Below, in pieces: positions 55,774 through 64,000 of a stretch of DNA of 64,000 bases. How positions within the stretch are numbered: position 1 is the stretch's first letter; each line of letters begins with the position of its first letter. Source of the DNA: Streptosporangium roseum DSM 43021 (lineage in GTDB: Bacteria > Actinomycetota > Actinomycetes > Streptosporangiales > Streptosporangiaceae); contig NC_013595.1 of assembly GCF_000024865.1 (NCBI RefSeq), forward strand, positions 6,758,001-6,822,000, in the 5' to 3' direction. Made by a program: the position numbers and the translations under genes. The notes under the pieces are model-generated. The model was not told the origin of the DNA and did not search any database. It saw only the letters and a list, made by a program, of their open reading frames with translations.

Positions 55774-56373
55774 TCAGCCGCCGGCGCCCGCGTCGTTGTC
55801 CGGCGCGCTGTCACCGTTGGTCGGCAGGTCGCCGCGCTCCACCGGGGTGCGCGATGGCAGGGGTGTCCCGGAACCTTCCCCGGTCACATGCCGCGCTCCG
55901 GCCACGGCCGCCTTCAACGCGGCCCGGTCCGCCTCTCCGACGCGGCCGTTCAGCCGGATGTAGTGGTCACCGCTGACCACCGTGTACTCGTGGTGGTCTC
56001 CCGCCACGCGGTACCAGCCGACCTCGTCACGCTCGCACCGCACCGCCGCCGCCGGTTCGGCATCCTTGACGGGCGTGTCGGCGCACAGGGCGTCGCTGAA
56101 CGTGCCGCGGTCGGTCCGGAGCTCCACCTGCCCGCCCTCGGGCGAGACGTAGAAGGCCCCGAAGCCCTCTCCCCCGACCCCGCCGACCGACTGCTCGGCC
56201 AGCTCGTACCCCGGCAGGTCGACCACATAGATCAGATCCGGAGCCACCCCCTGGGCACGCGCCTGATCCAGCGCCGCCTGGCTGAGCGTGCCCTCGGATC
56301 CGCAGCCGGACAGGACGGCCAGACCAAGAAGTATCGGGAGAACGTGACGTGCCACCCGACCACTCTGCCGCAT
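55774..56373 (-). CDS. Putative lipoprotein of unknown function
   Basis: This 199-residue protein starts at ATG 56373 with a lipoprotein signal (RHVLPILLGLAVLSGCGSEG, lipobox LSGC). The mature part has an acidic, Gly-rich C-terminus (TNGDSAPDNDAGAGG) and two further cysteines (LCADTP, VRCERD) that could form a disulfide. No family is recognised. It is convergent with DUF4291 across a tandem array. Confidence 0.75.
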   Translation of the reverse strand: MRQSGRVARHVLPILLGLAVLSGCGSEGTLSQAALDQARAQGVAPDLIYVVDLPGYELAEQSVGGVGGEGFGAFYVSPEGGQVELRTDRGTFSDALCADTPVKDAEPAAAVRCERDEVGWYRVAGDHHEYTVVSGDHYIRLNGRVGEADRAALKAAVAGARHVTGEGSGTPLPSRTPVERGDLPTNGDSAPDNDAGAGG

Positions 56374-56545
56374 GGTGGAACCGGTCGCGAACGGATCGGC
56401 GCATCGGATCGCTTCGGAACCGCCGGAGCCTCCCGGCGGGATCTCCCCCTGCCTCCCTCCTCCGGGAGACCCTGACCTTCCCGCACCGCGGGAGACCCTG
56501 ACCTTCCCGCAGGAGACCCTGACGGCTTCCCTCGGGAGTGCTTCC

Positions 56546-57694
56546 TCACCCTCGCCGGACACCGTTCAGGATCCAGCGGCCGAGCACGGCGCATCCGAGC
56601 CTCAGGGGCACGGTGCCCGCGCCGAGACCCACGTCGACCAGCAGGTCGAACACCTCCTGGCGCCGGTCTGCGGTGTCGATGGCGGCGTCGATGAAACCGG
56701 GCGACTGGGCGGCGCGGGCGAGCACGTCGGTGGTGCGCAGGTGGCGGCCGAGTGCCTTTCGCAGGGCGTTCCGGTAGGCGGGCAGCGGGTCTCCGGCCGC
56801 CTGGACGGCGGCCTCGCCGGCGAGCCTGCCGGAGACCAGCGCGTAGTAGATGCCCTCGCCCGTGAGCGGGTTGACCAGGCCGGCGGCGTCGCCGGCGAGC
56901 ATCACCCGGCCCGCGCCGGGCCTCGGCCGGCCGGGTGACAGGGGCAGGTGGTGGGCGCGCAGGTCGCGGGCCGGGAGGTGGGGAAGCAGTTCGGCGAGCC
57001 GTCCGTGGAGCACTTCGCGGCCGGGCAGTCCGGTGGCGTGCAGCCGGGGCAGGAGCATCCCGAAGCCGACGTTGGCGGTGCCGTCGCCGATCGGGAACGA
57101 CCACGCGTACGCGGGCCAGCCCTCCTTCTGCATGGCGATGAACTGGACGTCGTCGTCGTCGGGCACGTCGGCGTAGCCGCGGACGGCGATCGCGGTGTGC
57201 CTGGCCGGAGAGGCCGGGACGCCGATGAGGCGCCGCACGGTCGAGTTGGCCCCGTCGGCGGCGACGACCGCGCGGGCGGTGAAGGCGCCGTCGACGACGA
57301 TGTGACCGCCGTGGGCGGCGAGGGCGCGGACGCGATGGCGGCGGACCTCGACGCCGCGCGCCCGGGCGGCGTCGACGAGGCGGGCGTCGAAGACCGTGCG
57401 GGGGACGACGTGGTTGGGCCGGGCGACGGTGGCGCAGACGCGCGCGCCGCCCGGGGAGACCACTGTCAGGCGCCGCGTCGGCCGGTAGTCGGCGATGAGA
57501 TCGGGGACGCCGAGCAGGGCGAGCTCGTCGCGGCCGTGGGCGGCGACGCCGTCGCCGCAGGCCTTGTCACGGGGGAAGTCGGCCCTGTCGAGCAGGAGCA
57601 CCCGCGCGGCCGGTCGGAGCTGCTTGGCGCGGAGGGCGGCCGCCGAGCCCGCGGGGCCGCCACCGACGATCACCAGATCCCACACGTCATCCAC
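56546..57694 (-). CDS. Geranylgeranyl-reductase-family FAD oxidoreductase
   Basis: This 382-residue flavoprotein has the Rossmann motif DLVIVGGGPAGSAAALRAKQ (6-25), the family segment DFPRDKACGDGVAAHG and the GD motif VMLAGDAAGLVNPLTGEGIYYAL. Related proteins reduce the prenyl chains of menaquinones or lipids. The GTG at 57694 is preferred, since upstream codons read as non-coding. The substrate (menaquinone or other isoprenoid) is not resolved. Confidence 0.9.
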   Translation of the reverse strand: MDDVWDLVIVGGGPAGSAAALRAKQLRPAARVLLLDRADFPRDKACGDGVAAHGRDELALLGVPDLIADYRPTRRLTVVSPGGARVCATVARPNHVVPRTVFDARLVDAARARGVEVRRHRVRALAAHGGHIVVDGAFTARAVVAADGANSTVRRLIGVPASPARHTAIAVRGYADVPDDDDVQFIAMQKEGWPAYAWSFPIGDGTANVGFGMLLPRLHATGLPGREVLHGRLAELLPHLPARDLRAHHLPLSPGRPRPGAGRVMLAGDAAGLVNPLTGEGIYYALVSGRLAGEAAVQAAGDPLPAYRNALRKALGRHLRTTDVLARAAQSPGFIDAAIDTADRRQEVFDLLVDVGLGAGTVPLRLGCAVLGRWILNGVRRG

Positions 57695-58150
57695 CCAGGT
57701 GAGCCTTCCACGGTACGGCCCGGCGAAACCGCTCCGCCACGGGCCCGGCCGGATCATCCGCCGGCCGCCACCGCGCCGGAGCTCTCGTCCCGTTTTCGCC
57801 CAGACGATTGAGTCCAAGGGGTAGCGGCACAGAGACATGGCCGCGGAGATAGCACGAGGGTGTCGCAGGATGCCGGTCACCTCCCCGCTGTTCATCCGGT
57901 GGCGGGCCCGGGGCAAGGCGGCCCGGATGAAGGAGATGGACTTTTCCCACCCAGACCTCGCACGTCCCGGCTCCACCGGGGCCATCGGCGTGCACGCGGG
58001 AGGGCCGACGGCTTGACCGGGCAGGCGGCATGGACGGTCCCCGGGTTCGCCTGCCCCTGCCTGGCGCCGCGACGAAAGGCTGAAGCCGCCCGGGACGACG
58101 GACAGAGCCCGGCGTCAGCCTGCTGCTGAGCCCCGCCATCCAAGGCAGTC
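57695..58150. other. Gene-poor interval upstream of the hydrolase
   Basis: No recognisable gene. The near-palindrome cggatcatccg occurs at 57750-57760 and again in both copies of the duplicated control region downstream. A 59-codon frame (57838-58017) has no ribosome-binding site or recognised similarity. Confidence 0.4.
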
Positions 58151-58163
58151 CGCGGAGCCGTAT

Positions 58164-58378
58164 CCGGATCGGGACCAGGACCAAGGTCCTGGTCCCGATC
58201 CGGGGGAAGGACCCAGGGCCCCGGCCCGGATCATCCGCCACCAGGAGGTTTGCCGCCTCTCGAAGTGATGGTCTGGATATCGGGCTGGAGCCCCCGGCAG
58301 ACGCTTGTATTCAAGTCCGTCCGCCGGAGGACATCGTGATCCGCGCCCTGACCGGATACTCCACCAGACACCCATGGT
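58164..58378 (+). repeat. Duplicated control region, copy 1 (palindrome, leader and first codons of an MMPL gene)
   Basis: This segment is nearly identical by eye to 61891-62104. It contains a perfect palindrome with 19-bp arms (ccggatcgggaccaggacc at 58164-58182 and its complement at 58185-58203, centre aa). It also contains the motif cggatcatccg (58227-58237), the ccggagga ribosome-binding site and the first 14 codons of the MMPL gene. Homology stops at the cacccatgg shared by both copies. Here it drives a truncated leader and the serine hydrolase gene. Confidence 0.9.
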
Positions 58379-58413
58379 GGGCAGCATCGAATCCGCCGGG
58401 AGGCAAAGAATGA
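58336..58413 (+). pseudogene. Truncated MMPL start acting as a possible leader ORF
   Basis: GTG 58336 opens a 25-codon frame whose first 14 codons (VIRALTGYSTRHPW) match the start of the MMPL gene at 62063. It then runs into unrelated sequence and stops at TGA 58411-58413. The stop overlaps the ATG of the serine hydrolase gene (ATGA), so translation of this remnant may be coupled to the hydrolase. Confidence 0.75.
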
Positions 58414-59585
58414 TTATGAAGAGTGTGAGCTGGCGTCGTTTCCATGCGGTCGTGGCGTCAGCGGCCGTGGCCGCGTCCGTCGGTGCGCCGACGGTGGGTC
58501 CGGCTCACGCATCGTCGTCCCGATACGATCGGGCGGCCTTGCAGGCGGATCTGGATGCGATCCGCGACGCCGGCACGCTGGGAGTGCAGGCGCGGGTGAT
58601 CTCACCCGGCGGTGACCTGGCCGCGGCGAGCGGTACGGCGGTGCGGGGCCGCAACGTGCCGATCCCGCTCGACGGGCACTTCCGGATGGGCAGCAACACC
58701 AAGACCTTCGTCGCTGCTGTGATCTTGCAGTTGGAGGCGGAGGGCCGCCTGTCCCTTGACGACAGCGTCGAACGGTGGCTTCCCGGGCTGGTGCGCGGCA
58801 ACGGCAACGACGGGCGCGCGATCACCATCAGAAACCTGCTCCAGCACACCAGCGGCCTGTATGACTCCGTGGGCGACATCGAGGAGAAGATGCGCACCGA
58901 GCGGGGCTACCGCACCTACCGGTTCCTGCGCATGAACCCGCGGCGGCTGGTGGCTCTCAGCGTCGGCCACCGCCCGCTCTTCGCCCCCGGCGCCCGCTGG
59001 AGCTATTCGAACATCAACTACCTCTTGGCCGGGCTGGTCATCGAGCGGGCCACCGGGAACTCCTGGCGCAAGGAGGTGAAGCGCCGGATCATCACGCCGC
59101 TGCGGCTGCGGAACACGACGTTGCCCGGCGACTCCCCGCTCCTGCCCAAGCCGCACGTGCAGAGCTACACCGAGGACGCCAAGACCTCCCGGCCGTTCCG
59201 CGTCACCCTGCTCAGTCTCGGCTGGGCCGGTGCGGCGGGGGAGGCCGTCACCACCACCGGCGACCTGAGCAGGTTCTGGCGTGCGCTGCTGGGCGGGAAG
59301 CTACTGCCGCCGCAGCAGCTGAAGAAGATGACGACCACGGTTCCCATCGGCGCGCCCGGCAGGGAGTTCGGCCTGGGCATGGCCAAGCAGCGACTGAGCT
59401 GCGGGGTCACGGCCTGGTCGCACCCCGGCGGCACACCCGGGTTCATCACCGACAACGCCGTCACCCAGGACGGCCGCACCAGCGTGATCGTCTCACGCAC
59501 CACCTACCCCGGCACACGAGAGCAGGGCCAAGCCACTGCCCGCCTGATCGACAACGCACTCTGCGGCACCTCATCGACCGACTGA
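58410..59585 (+). CDS. Secreted serine hydrolase (class C beta-lactamase / DD-carboxypeptidase fold)
   Basis: This 391-residue protein has a signal peptide (cleavage near AHA-34) and the catalytic motifs S95-N-T-K98 (FRMGSNTKTF), YSN in WSYSNINYLLAG, and the third-box equivalent SHPGGTPG. The fold covers DD-peptidases, esterases and beta-lactamases, and the sequence does not decide between them. The start is ATG 58410 with ggagg 6 nt before, or ATG 58416. It stands behind a duplicated MMPL control region, so it probably shares regulation with that transporter. Confidence 0.92.
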   Translation: MIMKSVSWRRFHAVVASAAVAASVGAPTVGPAHASSSRYDRAALQADLDAIRDAGTLGVQARVISPGGDLAAASGTAVRGRNVPIPLDGHFRMGSNTKTFVAAVILQLEAEGRLSLDDSVERWLPGLVRGNGNDGRAITIRNLLQHTSGLYDSVGDIEEKMRTERGYRTYRFLRMNPRRLVALSVGHRPLFAPGARWSYSNINYLLAGLVIERATGNSWRKEVKRRIITPLRLRNTTLPGDSPLLPKPHVQSYTEDAKTSRPFRVTLLSLGWAGAAGEAVTTTGDLSRFWRALLGGKLLPPQQLKKMTTTVPIGAPGREFGLGMAKQRLSCGVTAWSHPGGTPGFITDNAVTQDGRTSVIVSRTTYPGTREQGQATARLIDNALCGTSSTD

Positions 59586-59620
59586 TCATCCCGTGCGGCA
59601 GGACCGGTGGCGATGGTCAT

Positions 59621-59641
59621 GGGGTGCCGCGGCGGCACCCC
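59621..59641 (+). terminator. Hairpin after the serine hydrolase gene
   Basis: The arms ggggtgccg (59621-59629) and cggcacccc (59633-59641) form a 9-bp stem with a 3-nt loop, 36 bp after the stop. There is no T-tract. Confidence 0.55.
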
Positions 59642-59840
59642 TCGCCGTCGAGTGGTGCCGGGGGTATCCGAGCGGCTGCCGGTGGCCGCGGCGGTGACAT
59701 CCCCGGCCACCAACCGCGCACCGGTGCTACCGAGGACGGCCGCGCCGTCCTCGCCGACAGCGCACCCGCCAAGCAGGACCCCTGATGTCCTGGCCCTTCC
59801 CGACACCACCCCGCGCGGGAAGTGAGCGCACCGCTCTCCG

Positions 59841-60560
59841 CTATCCGGTGTGCCCGTCACCGGGCGGGTCCCCGGCCGCCACGCGGGCGGTGACCAGGCC
59901 CGATTCGTAGGCCACGATGACCGCCTGGGCGCGGTCGCGGACGGCGAGCTTGTCGAAGATGCTGGTGATGTAGTTCTTGACCGTGGAGAGGCTGATGTCC
60001 AGGGTGCGGGAGATCCCGGTGTTGTCGAGGCCGGTGGCCATCAGACGCCACACCTCGACCTCGCGGGGCGTGAGTTCACCCAGGCCGGTGGGGGTCGGCC
60101 GCGTACCGTGGGGTGCCCGTACGTAGGTGGAGATCAGCCGGGTGAGCAGGCGCGGCGCGACGGCGGCCTCACCGGCGTGGACGGTGCGGATCGCCGCGCT
60201 CAGGTCCTCCGGGGAGCTGTCCTTGGGCAGGAACCCGTAGGCTCCCGCGCGCAGGGCGCCCACGACGTACTCGTCGAGGTCGAAGGTGCTCAGGGCCAGG
60301 ACCCGGCAGTCGGGCACGGTGGCGGCGAGTTCCCTGGTCGCGCCGACCCCGTCGAGGACGGGCATCCGGATGTCCATCACCACGACGTCGGGGCGCAGTC
60401 GGCGGGCGAGGGTGACGGCCTGCGCGCCGTTCTCGGCCTCTCCCACCACCTCGAAGGACGGGTCGGGGGAGAGGATCAGCGACAGGCCGCGCCGGACCAG
60501 CGGCTGGTCGTCCACGATCAGCACCCTGATCCTCGGCAGCGTCGGCCCGGTCCCGGTCAT
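59841..60560 (-). CDS. NarL/LuxR-family response regulator
   Basis: This 239-residue regulator has receiver residues D17/D18, phospho-acceptor D63 (VVVMDIRMPVLDG) and K in GFLPKDSSPEDL. The LuxR domain reads LTPREVEVWRLMATGLDNTGISRTLDISLSTVKNYITSIFDKL. The start is ATG 60560, overlapping the kinase stop by 4 nt. Palindromes in front of the MMPL and hydrolase genes are candidate binding sites, based on proximity only. Confidence 0.93.
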   Translation of the reverse strand: MTGTGPTLPRIRVLIVDDQPLVRRGLSLILSPDPSFEVVGEAENGAQAVTLARRLRPDVVVMDIRMPVLDGVGATRELAATVPDCRVLALSTFDLDEYVVGALRAGAYGFLPKDSSPEDLSAAIRTVHAGEAAVAPRLLTRLISTYVRAPHGTRPTPTGLGELTPREVEVWRLMATGLDNTGISRTLDISLSTVKNYITSIFDKLAVRDRAQAVIVAYESGLVTARVAAGDPPGDGHTG

Positions 60561-61783
60561 CGATGTGCCCCCTCGTGCTGGACGGCCGCCTCGGCCGCCT
60601 CGTCCATGGTCAGCGGCAGGTCGGCCGCCACGGCGAACCCCCCGCCGGCCTGCGGGCCGGCGCTGAGGGTGCCGCCGTGCAGGGCGACGCGCTCGCGCAT
60701 ACCGATCAGGCCGTAACCGCCGGAGCCCGCCGTCGGTGCCCTCTCCTGCGGCGGTGTGCCCCCGCCGTCGTCCCACACCTCGACGGTGATCCGCTCCTGG
60801 CGGTACGTCAGCCGTACGGACGCGCGGGCGGGCCCCGCGTGCTTGCGGGCGTTGGTGAGGGCTTCCTGGGCGATCCTGAACACCGTGAGGCCGACGGTCG
60901 GCGGCAGCGGGCGCCGCGGCCCGCGGACGCTGAACTCGGTCGGCAGCCCGGCAAGGCGGGACTCGGCCACCAGGCGGTCGAGGTCGTCGGCGCCGGGCTG
61001 GGGCAGCGACGGCGCGGCCTCCGGTTCGTCGCCGGCCCGCAGCACGTCGAGGAGCTGGCGCATCTCGCGCAGCGCGAGCCGCCCGGAGGACTCCAGGGTG
61101 ACCAGGGCGTCCCGGACCACCTCCGGTTCGGCGATGTTGGCCCGGGCTCCGCCGGCCATCAGCTGCATGGTGGTGATGTGGTGGGCCACGATGTCATGCA
61201 ACTCCCGTGCGATACGGCGGCGTTCGTCAGCCACCGCACGGTCGGCGAGGAGTCTGCGGTTGGCCGCCACCTGTTGCTGCCAGCGGTTGACCGCCATGGC
61301 GGCGCCGACGACGATCAGGGTGGACAGGGGCGCGAAAACGGCGTCCTGCCAGGGCGGAACCCGGCCGCCGCTCTGGCTCAGCAGCATCAGCGACACCGTC
61401 GCGACGGCCGCGACCGCGGTCACCCGGCTGCGGCAGGCCCTGGCGACCGAGTACAGGGCGACCAGCAGGACGGCACCGAAGTGGCTGGGCAGCGGCACGG
61501 TCAGGGTGGCCGTCGCATCGAGCACCAGTACGGCGGCGAGCGCCGCCACCGGATGGCGGCGCCGAGCGAGCAGCGGCAGGGCCGCCAGCGCGACGAGGAG
61601 GAACCCGACCACGCTCACGGCGTATCGGCCGTCGGGGTCGTCGAAGAACACGTAGCTGAGCAGGTTCATCACACACGCCCCGCCGGTCACGAGTGCGTCG
61701 TTGCGGGTCCACGGCGGCTCGGCGCTGTCGATGTGCGGCAGCTCCCGGGCATCGCCAGGCCCGACGTGTCGGTCCCTGGGCAT
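60557..61783 (-). CDS. HisKA_3 sensor histidine kinase
   Basis: This 408-residue kinase starts at ATG 61783 after aggggg. It has membrane segments in residues 33-165, phospho-acceptor H196 in RRIARELHDIVAHHITTMQL, and the ATPase motifs EALTNARKHAG and GYGLIGMRERV. It is divergent from the MMPL gene, with the 40-bp palindrome between them. Together with the overlapping regulator gene it forms the third two-component system of the window. Confidence 0.93.
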   Translation of the reverse strand: MPRDRHVGPGDARELPHIDSAEPPWTRNDALVTGGACVMNLLSYVFFDDPDGRYAVSVVGFLLVALAALPLLARRRHPVAALAAVLVLDATATLTVPLPSHFGAVLLVALYSVARACRSRVTAVAAVATVSLMLLSQSGGRVPPWQDAVFAPLSTLIVVGAAMAVNRWQQQVAANRRLLADRAVADERRRIARELHDIVAHHITTMQLMAGGARANIAEPEVVRDALVTLESSGRLALREMRQLLDVLRAGDEPEAAPSLPQPGADDLDRLVAESRLAGLPTEFSVRGPRRPLPPTVGLTVFRIAQEALTNARKHAGPARASVRLTYRQERITVEVWDDGGGTPPQERAPTAGSGGYGLIGMRERVALHGGTLSAGPQAGGGFAVAADLPLTMDEAAEAAVQHEGAHR

Positions 61784-61890
61784 GTCTGTTCCCCCTGTAT
61801 CCGGCCTCCCGGCCCCCGGACCAGGGTTGCACAGCAGCCGCGGCGGCAACGCCGTCGGCGGCGGTTCGCGGCCCCCGTCCCGGACTCGGC

Positions 61891-62104
61891 CCGGTCCGGG
61901 ACCAGGACCCTGGTCCTGGTCCCGGACCGGAGGAAGGCCCCAGGGCCCCGGTCCGGATCATCCGCCACCAGGAGGTTTGCCGCCTCTCGGAGTGATGGTC
62001 TGGATACCGGCCGGGAGCCCCCGGCAGACGTCCGCAGTCAATACCGTCCGCCGGAGGACATCGTGATCCGTGCCCTGACCGGATACTCCACCAGACACCC
62101 ATGG
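61891..62104 (+). repeat. Duplicated control region, copy 2 (native MMPL leader)
   Basis: The counterpart of 58164-58378. The palindrome has arms ccggtccgggaccaggacc (61891-61909) and its exact complement (61912-61930) around the centre ct. Relative to copy 1, both arms changed together (at in place of tc on one side, the matching bases on the other), so symmetry is conserved while sequence is not. The motif cggatcatccg (61954-61964) and ribosome-binding site ccggagga follow, then the MMPL start. Confidence 0.9.
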
Positions 62105-64000
62105 AGGGTCATCGCCCTCTGGGCGGTGCTGGGTGTCGTGCTGAGCGCCCTGACCCCGACACTGATCGCCGGCGTCACCCAGAACCAGACCGGGGACTTC
62201 CTGCCCCGCAGCTACGACTCGGCCGCCGCGCTGCACATCGCCCAGGAGCGGTTCGGGGTGAACCCCGACGCCACCACCGTGACGGTGCTGGTCGCCCGGT
62301 CCGACGGCAAGGCCCTCAGCGCCGCCGACCGGAAGCGGGTCGAGGCCGAGGCGGCGAAGCTGGGCAAGCGCCGGGTGATCATGCCGAGGGAAGACGACGG
62401 CCCGCAGTTCCTGGTCCCGGACCGCTCCCAGACGCCCCGGATCGCCCCGGCAATGACGGCGCCCGACCGGAGTTTCGAACTGCTCTCCGTCGAGCTGATC
62501 GGCAATCGCACGGACAAGGGGGTCCAGGGCGTCTACCGGACCTTCCGGGACGCCGCCCGGACGCAGTTCTCCGAGGCGGGGATGCGCACCGGTTTCACCG
62601 GTGCTCTCGCCGACACCGTCGACACCACCGATTCCCACAAGACCGCCGCGACGGTCGGGGGCGCCCTCATCATGGGACTCGTCATCCTGCTCAACGTTCT
62701 GGCGTTCCGCAGTGCGCTGGCAGCCCTGCTGCCGCTGCTCGCGGTCGCCATGATCGGCTTCGTGGCGACCGGAGCCGTCGTGGGTGGCGCGATGCTCACC
62801 GGGCGCAAACTCGACCCGGGCATCACGGGGATGATCAATGTGGTCCTGCTCGGCATCGGCATCGACTACCTGCTGTTCCTGCTGTTCCGCTTCCGCGAGC
62901 AACTGCGGGCCCGGCCCGAGCAGTCCGCCCGCGAGGCGGCCGCGCAGGTCTCCGCCCGGGTGGGCACCGCGATCACCTCGGCGGCGCTGACCATCGTGGC
63001 CGCGTTCGCCACGCTGGGCGTGGCGACCTTCGGGCAGTTCCGCTCGATGGGCCCCGCGATCGCCATCGCGGTCCTGGTGACGCTGCTCGGCAGCCTCACC
63101 CTGCTGCCGGCACTGCTCGCGGCCGCCGGGCGCAAGATGTTCTGGCCCTCCCGGACCCTTGGCCACGAGCCGCGCGAGGGCCGTGCCGCCCGCTTCGGGG
63201 CGCTGGTCACGCGACGACCGCTGACGATGCTGACCGGCTCCGTCGCCCTGCTTGCCGCGCTGGCCGCCGGGCTGGTCGGCATCCACATGGACTACGGCCG
63301 GGGCGGCTCCGATGCCCGGACCCCCGCCGCGGCCACCGCGGCCGAGATCTCCCGCACGCTGCCGGCCGGCGTGTCGGACCCGACGAGCGTCTTCGTCACC
63401 GCCACCGACGGCGGCGTCCTCACCACCGGCCGGCTCGACGGCCTCTCCCGTGCGCTCACCCAGGTCAAGGGCGTGGGCCAGATCGCACGGACCGTCCTGA
63501 ACAACGACCACCGTGCTGCCCGGATCGACCTGTACACGACCGCGGACCCGCAGAGCCAGCAGGCCCGCGACCTGGCCTCCGGACCGATCCGGGCCGCGGT
63601 CGCCCAGCACACGCCCGCCGGGACGGCGGCATACGTGGGCGGAACGGCGGCGATCTTCGCCGACATCTCGACCGCCGTCGACCACGACCTGAAGATCGTG
63701 TTCCCGGTCGCGGCCGGGCTGATCGCGCTGATCCTCCTGCTGCTCCTGCGCAGCCTGCTCGCACCGGTGGTCCTGATGTTCTCCGTCGGGCTCGGCTTCG
63801 CCGCGACCCTCGGTGCCGCCACGCTGCTGTTCCAGCACGTCCTCGGCACCCCGGGCGTCAGCTACACCCTCCCGCTGGTGCTGTTCCTGTTCGTCGTGGC
63901 GCTGGGCACCGACTACAACATCCTCATCGCCGACCGGATCCGGGAGGAGATGCGGCGACCGGGCCCGGCCCGCGCCGCCGTAGCCCGCGCGGTACGGCAC
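62063..64000 (+). CDS. MMPL-family membrane transporter (3' end outside window)
   Basis: The first 646 codons of an RND-superfamily MMPL lipid/drug exporter. GTG 62063 follows ccggagga. The segments visible are VIALWAVLGVVLSALTPT (TM1), the extracellular loop with DSAAALHIAQERFG, the TM cluster from about 195 with VLLGIGIDYLLFLLFRFREQL (GxxxDY motif), ITSAALTIVAAFATL, and a second repeat with LVLFLFVVALGTDYNILIADRIREEM. The frame is open to the window end. A long antisense frame on the minus strand is a GC shadow. The leader of this gene is duplicated in front of the hydrolase. Confidence 0.95.
   Translation, partial: MIRALTGYSTRHPWRVIALWAVLGVVLSALTPTLIAGVTQNQTGDFLPRSYDSAAALHIAQERFGVNPDATTVTVLVARSDGKALSAADRKRVEAEAAKLGKRRVIMPREDDGPQFLVPDRSQTPRIAPAMTAPDRSFELLSVELIGNRTDKGVQGVYRTFRDAARTQFSEAGMRTGFTGALADTVDTTDSHKTAATVGGALIMGLVILLNVLAFRSALAALLPLLAVAMIGFVATGAVVGGAMLTGRKLDPGITGMINVVLLGIGIDYLLFLLFRFREQLRARPEQSAREAAAQVSARVGTAITSAALTIVAAFATLGVATFGQFRSMGPAIAIAVLVTLLGSLTLLPALLAAAGRKMFWPSRTLGHEPREGRAARFGALVTRRPLTMLTGSVALLAALAAGLVGIHMDYGRGGSDARTPAAATAAEISRTLPAGVSDPTSVFVTATDGGVLTTGRLDGLSRALTQVKGVGQIARTVLNNDHRAARIDLYTTADPQSQQARDLASGPIRAAVAQHTPAGTAAYVGGTAAIFADISTAVDHDLKIVFPVAAGLIALILLLLLRSLLAPVVLMFSVGLGFAATLGAATLLFQHVLGTPGVSYTLPLVLFLFVVALGTDYNILIADRIREEMRRPGPARAAVARAVRH

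Noticed and set aside
57838..58017. 59-codon plus-strand frame in the gap before the hydrolase
   Set aside because: It has no ribosome-binding site and no recognisable domain; listed only as part of a gene-poor interval.
59607..59825. 72-codon plus-strand frame after the hydrolase gene
   Set aside because: It is Arg/Pro/Ala-rich without a ribosome-binding site and overlaps the hairpin; probably an untranslated tail.
61958..64000. Long minus-strand frame at the window end
   Set aside because: It is Gly/Arg/Asp/Gln-rich low-complexity sequence antisense to the MMPL gene, which has clear transporter motifs on the plus strand.

Overview
The window is a 64 kb piece of a high-GC actinomycete chromosome. 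The evidence is many GTG and TTG starts, dense operons with 4-nt ATGA/GTGA stop-start overlaps, three NarL-type two-component systems, LacI, TetR, MarR and WYL regulators, a Ski2-like helicase with a DUF3516-type tail, and a Gly-Cys-Val tRNA cluster. Gene content and style fit Streptosporangiaceae (Streptosporangium, Nonomuraea and relatives), but that placement is inference. There is no complete insertion sequence, prophage or CRISPR array.

Layout. 1-8.9 kb: tail of an uncharacterised gene, a repeat-rich intergenic region, a histidine kinase/response regulator pair, a solitary RND pump, a CGNR zinc-finger regulator divergent from an MFS exporter, and a TetR regulator. 8.9-12.4 kb: a urease-like operon (fused gamma-beta subunit, alpha subunit) followed by an agmatine-deiminase-family gene, without nickel-insertion accessory genes. 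12.4-14.6 kb: a 24-residue peptide gene, a strong hairpin and a TPR protein whose N-terminal NTPase-like region has lost its P-loop. 14.6-16.9 kb: MarR regulator, FAD monooxygenase and DUF3237 protein. 16.9-26.5 kb: LacI regulator and a Dpp-type ABC importer operon ending in an amidase and an amidohydrolase. 26.6-29.5 kb: methyltransferase, APH-fold kinase, GlcG/HbpS-like protein and a 47-residue membrane protein.

29.5-40.5 kb: a long minus-strand operon that starts with its own LacI regulator behind two perfect or near-perfect LacI operators. It encodes a complete sugar-type ABC importer (SBP and two permeases), four ADP-ribosylglycohydrolase-family proteins, a ribokinase and, after a gap, a CaiB-type CoA transferase. 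The combination suggests uptake and intracellular cleavage of a ribosyl conjugate, with the freed ribose phosphorylated by RbsK.

40.5-57.7 kb: a secreted TNT-domain NAD glycohydrolase, a second two-component system, a membrane acyltransferase, the helicase, a secreted sensor-like protein, DUF2087 and WYL regulators, a UvrA-like ABC protein without membrane segments, a tRNA-dihydrouridine synthase, three tRNAs with a terminator, a DUF4291 protein, a lipoprotein and a geranylgeranyl-reductase-family flavoprotein. 57.7-64 kb: a secreted serine beta-lactamase-like hydrolase, a third two-component system and an MMPL transporter cut by the window end. The control region and first codons of the MMPL gene are duplicated in front of the hydrolase gene. 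Both copies carry a 40-bp palindrome whose differences are compensated on the opposite arm, which suggests a shared regulon.

Several gene ends carry short tandem arrays with 14-, 17- or 18-bp periods, a recurring feature of this chromosome segment.
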